DNA from: an uncultured Blautia sp.
GTDB lineage: Bacteria > Bacillota > Clostridia > Lachnospirales > Lachnospiraceae
Length of the DNA: 7,071 nt
Direction of reading: 5' to 3'
Assembly: GCA_934394595.1 (NCBI GenBank)
Contig: CAKRRX010000128.1
Span: 1-7,071 of the forward strand
In this document: one piece after another, positions 6,762-7,071 of the stretch
Layout: each line of letters opens with the position of its first letter
How positions within the stretch are numbered: position 1 is the first letter of the stretch
Position numbers and translations under genes: made by a program
Notes under the pieces: generated by a model
Told to the model about the DNA's origin: nothing
Databases searched by the model: none
The model's input: only the letters and a program-made list of their open reading frames with translations

Positions 6762-6814
6762 ACGTTAGGGGGTATGAAACAATCTATATAAATTTCAGGA
6801 AATTGCTATATCAA

Positions 6815-6979
6815 ATCTATGTGAAAAGAAGCTGTGATCAGATGTCAGACATTTTAATACGCCAGCTGCCGCTTCTGGTTCACAGATGACGCATACTTTC
6901 TACTGCAAAGGGCAGAATACACTGCCCTTCACCGTTCTGTGGCATGCATTGCCGGAATGCTTTTTTAGTACACTCCGGC
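6815..6979 (-). other. Structured non-coding segment downstream of hsp20 (possible 3' UTR structure or small RNA)
   Basis: Three inverted repeats lie in tandem on the minus strand. First, GCCGGAGTG (6971-6979) pairs with CATTCCGGC (6951-6959); its one irregular position is a G-U pair in minus-strand RNA but an A-C mismatch in plus-strand RNA, hinting at minus-strand transcription. Second, AAGGGCAG (6922-6929) pairs perfectly with CTGCCCTT (6908-6915) around a 6-base loop. Third, a longer imperfect stem joins ATC-TGTGAA-CC-AGAAGC (6871-6887) with GCTTCT-T-TTCACA-TA-GAT (6815-6832), enclosing 38 bases. None has a T tract. I see no convincing gene here; the rest of 6762-6999 shows nothing else I can name. 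The class is unknown. Confidence 0.45.
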
Positions 6980-6999
6980 ATCCGCCGCCATTTTATTCA

Positions 7000-7071
7000 T
7001 CAGCCTTCAATAGAGATAAATTTCTTCTCTTCTGGCTCTTTCTTCTTCGCTTCTTTCGGGAAAGTCACTAC
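7000..7071 (-). CDS. Hsp20/alpha-crystallin family small heat shock protein, C-terminal end only
   Basis: Only the last 23 codons are present, ending VVTFPKEAKKKEPEEKKFIS-IEG and TGA at 7000-7002; the rest lies off the right edge. Small heat shock proteins are ATP-independent holdase chaperones that bind unfolding proteins in the cytoplasm. The match is the end of the last beta strand (L-x-V-T-F-P-K-type), a charged Lys/Glu linker and the terminal I-x-I-like motif (ISIEG), which in this family docks into a neighbouring subunit. The call rests on a short tail, so an unrelated protein is possible but less likely. Its transcript would run left into the structured segment and the terminator at 6731-6761. 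Confidence 0.72.
   Translation of the reverse strand, partial: VVTFPKEAKKKEPEEKKFISIEG

Noticed and set aside
6946..6966. Plus-strand GCATT-GCCGG-AATGC followed by TTTTTT, a possible rightward terminator
   Set aside because: The stem is only 5 bp and no plus-strand gene lies upstream; the T run is better explained as the A-rich loop of a minus-strand hairpin.
6880..6981. A 33-codon minus-strand open frame (starting MPECTKKAF) after hsp20
   Set aside because: There is no Shine-Dalgarno sequence before its ATG, it spans a perfect hairpin, and no family is recognised. It is kept as part of the structured segment; conservation at codon level would revive it.
6965..7000. An 11-codon frame overlapping the hsp20 stop as TGATG
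   Set aside because: It is too short to support, and the overlap can arise by chance.

Overview
The window reads as chromosomal housekeeping DNA from a low-to-moderate G+C Firmicute, most likely a gut-type Clostridia/Lachnospiraceae member. This rests on family resemblance: an eukaryote-like (type 2) isoleucyl-tRNA synthetase under a T-box riboswitch, Gram-positive Shine-Dalgarno sequences, lysine-rich secreted proteins and sigma-A type promoters. I see no transposase, integrase, CRISPR array, tRNA, rRNA or phage gene.

Layout, left to right. (1) 1-2238, minus strand: the first 746 codons of ileS, running off the left edge and starting at a TTG codon. (2) 2239-2734, minus strand: the ileS control region, with a consensus promoter, a full T-box leader with isoleucine (AUC) specifier, a UGGU tRNA-sensing bulge and a terminator. 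(3) 2829-4227, plus strand: a divergently transcribed D-alanyl-D-alanine carboxypeptidase of the PBP5/DacA family with its own extended -10 promoter and a hairpin-bearing 5' UTR. (4) 4272-4323: a strong terminator with a 12-bp perfect stem between the convergent genes. (5) 4324-5607, minus strand: a secreted protein of unknown function with bacterial Ig-like (BIG2-type) domains. (6) 5687-6640, minus strand: a DEDDh 3'-5' exonuclease carrying a C-terminal zinc-ribbon-like module and a lysine-rich tail, with its own promoter. It is close enough to the Ig-like gene to be its upstream operon partner. (7) 6641-6999: promoter, terminator and a structured segment with no convincing gene. (8) 7000-7071, minus strand: the last 23 codons of a small heat shock protein (Hsp20/alpha-crystallin) entering from the right.

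The genes do not form one pathway. ileS is controlled by uncharged tRNA-Ile, the carboxypeptidase trims peptidoglycan outside the membrane, the Ig-like protein is exported, and the exonuclease acts on nucleic acid in the cytoplasm. No new multi-gene system is evident. The places most worth a second look are the structured 3' segment after hsp20, the zinc-ribbon exonuclease with its nine-A tract, and the unassigned Ig-like secreted protein that follows it.
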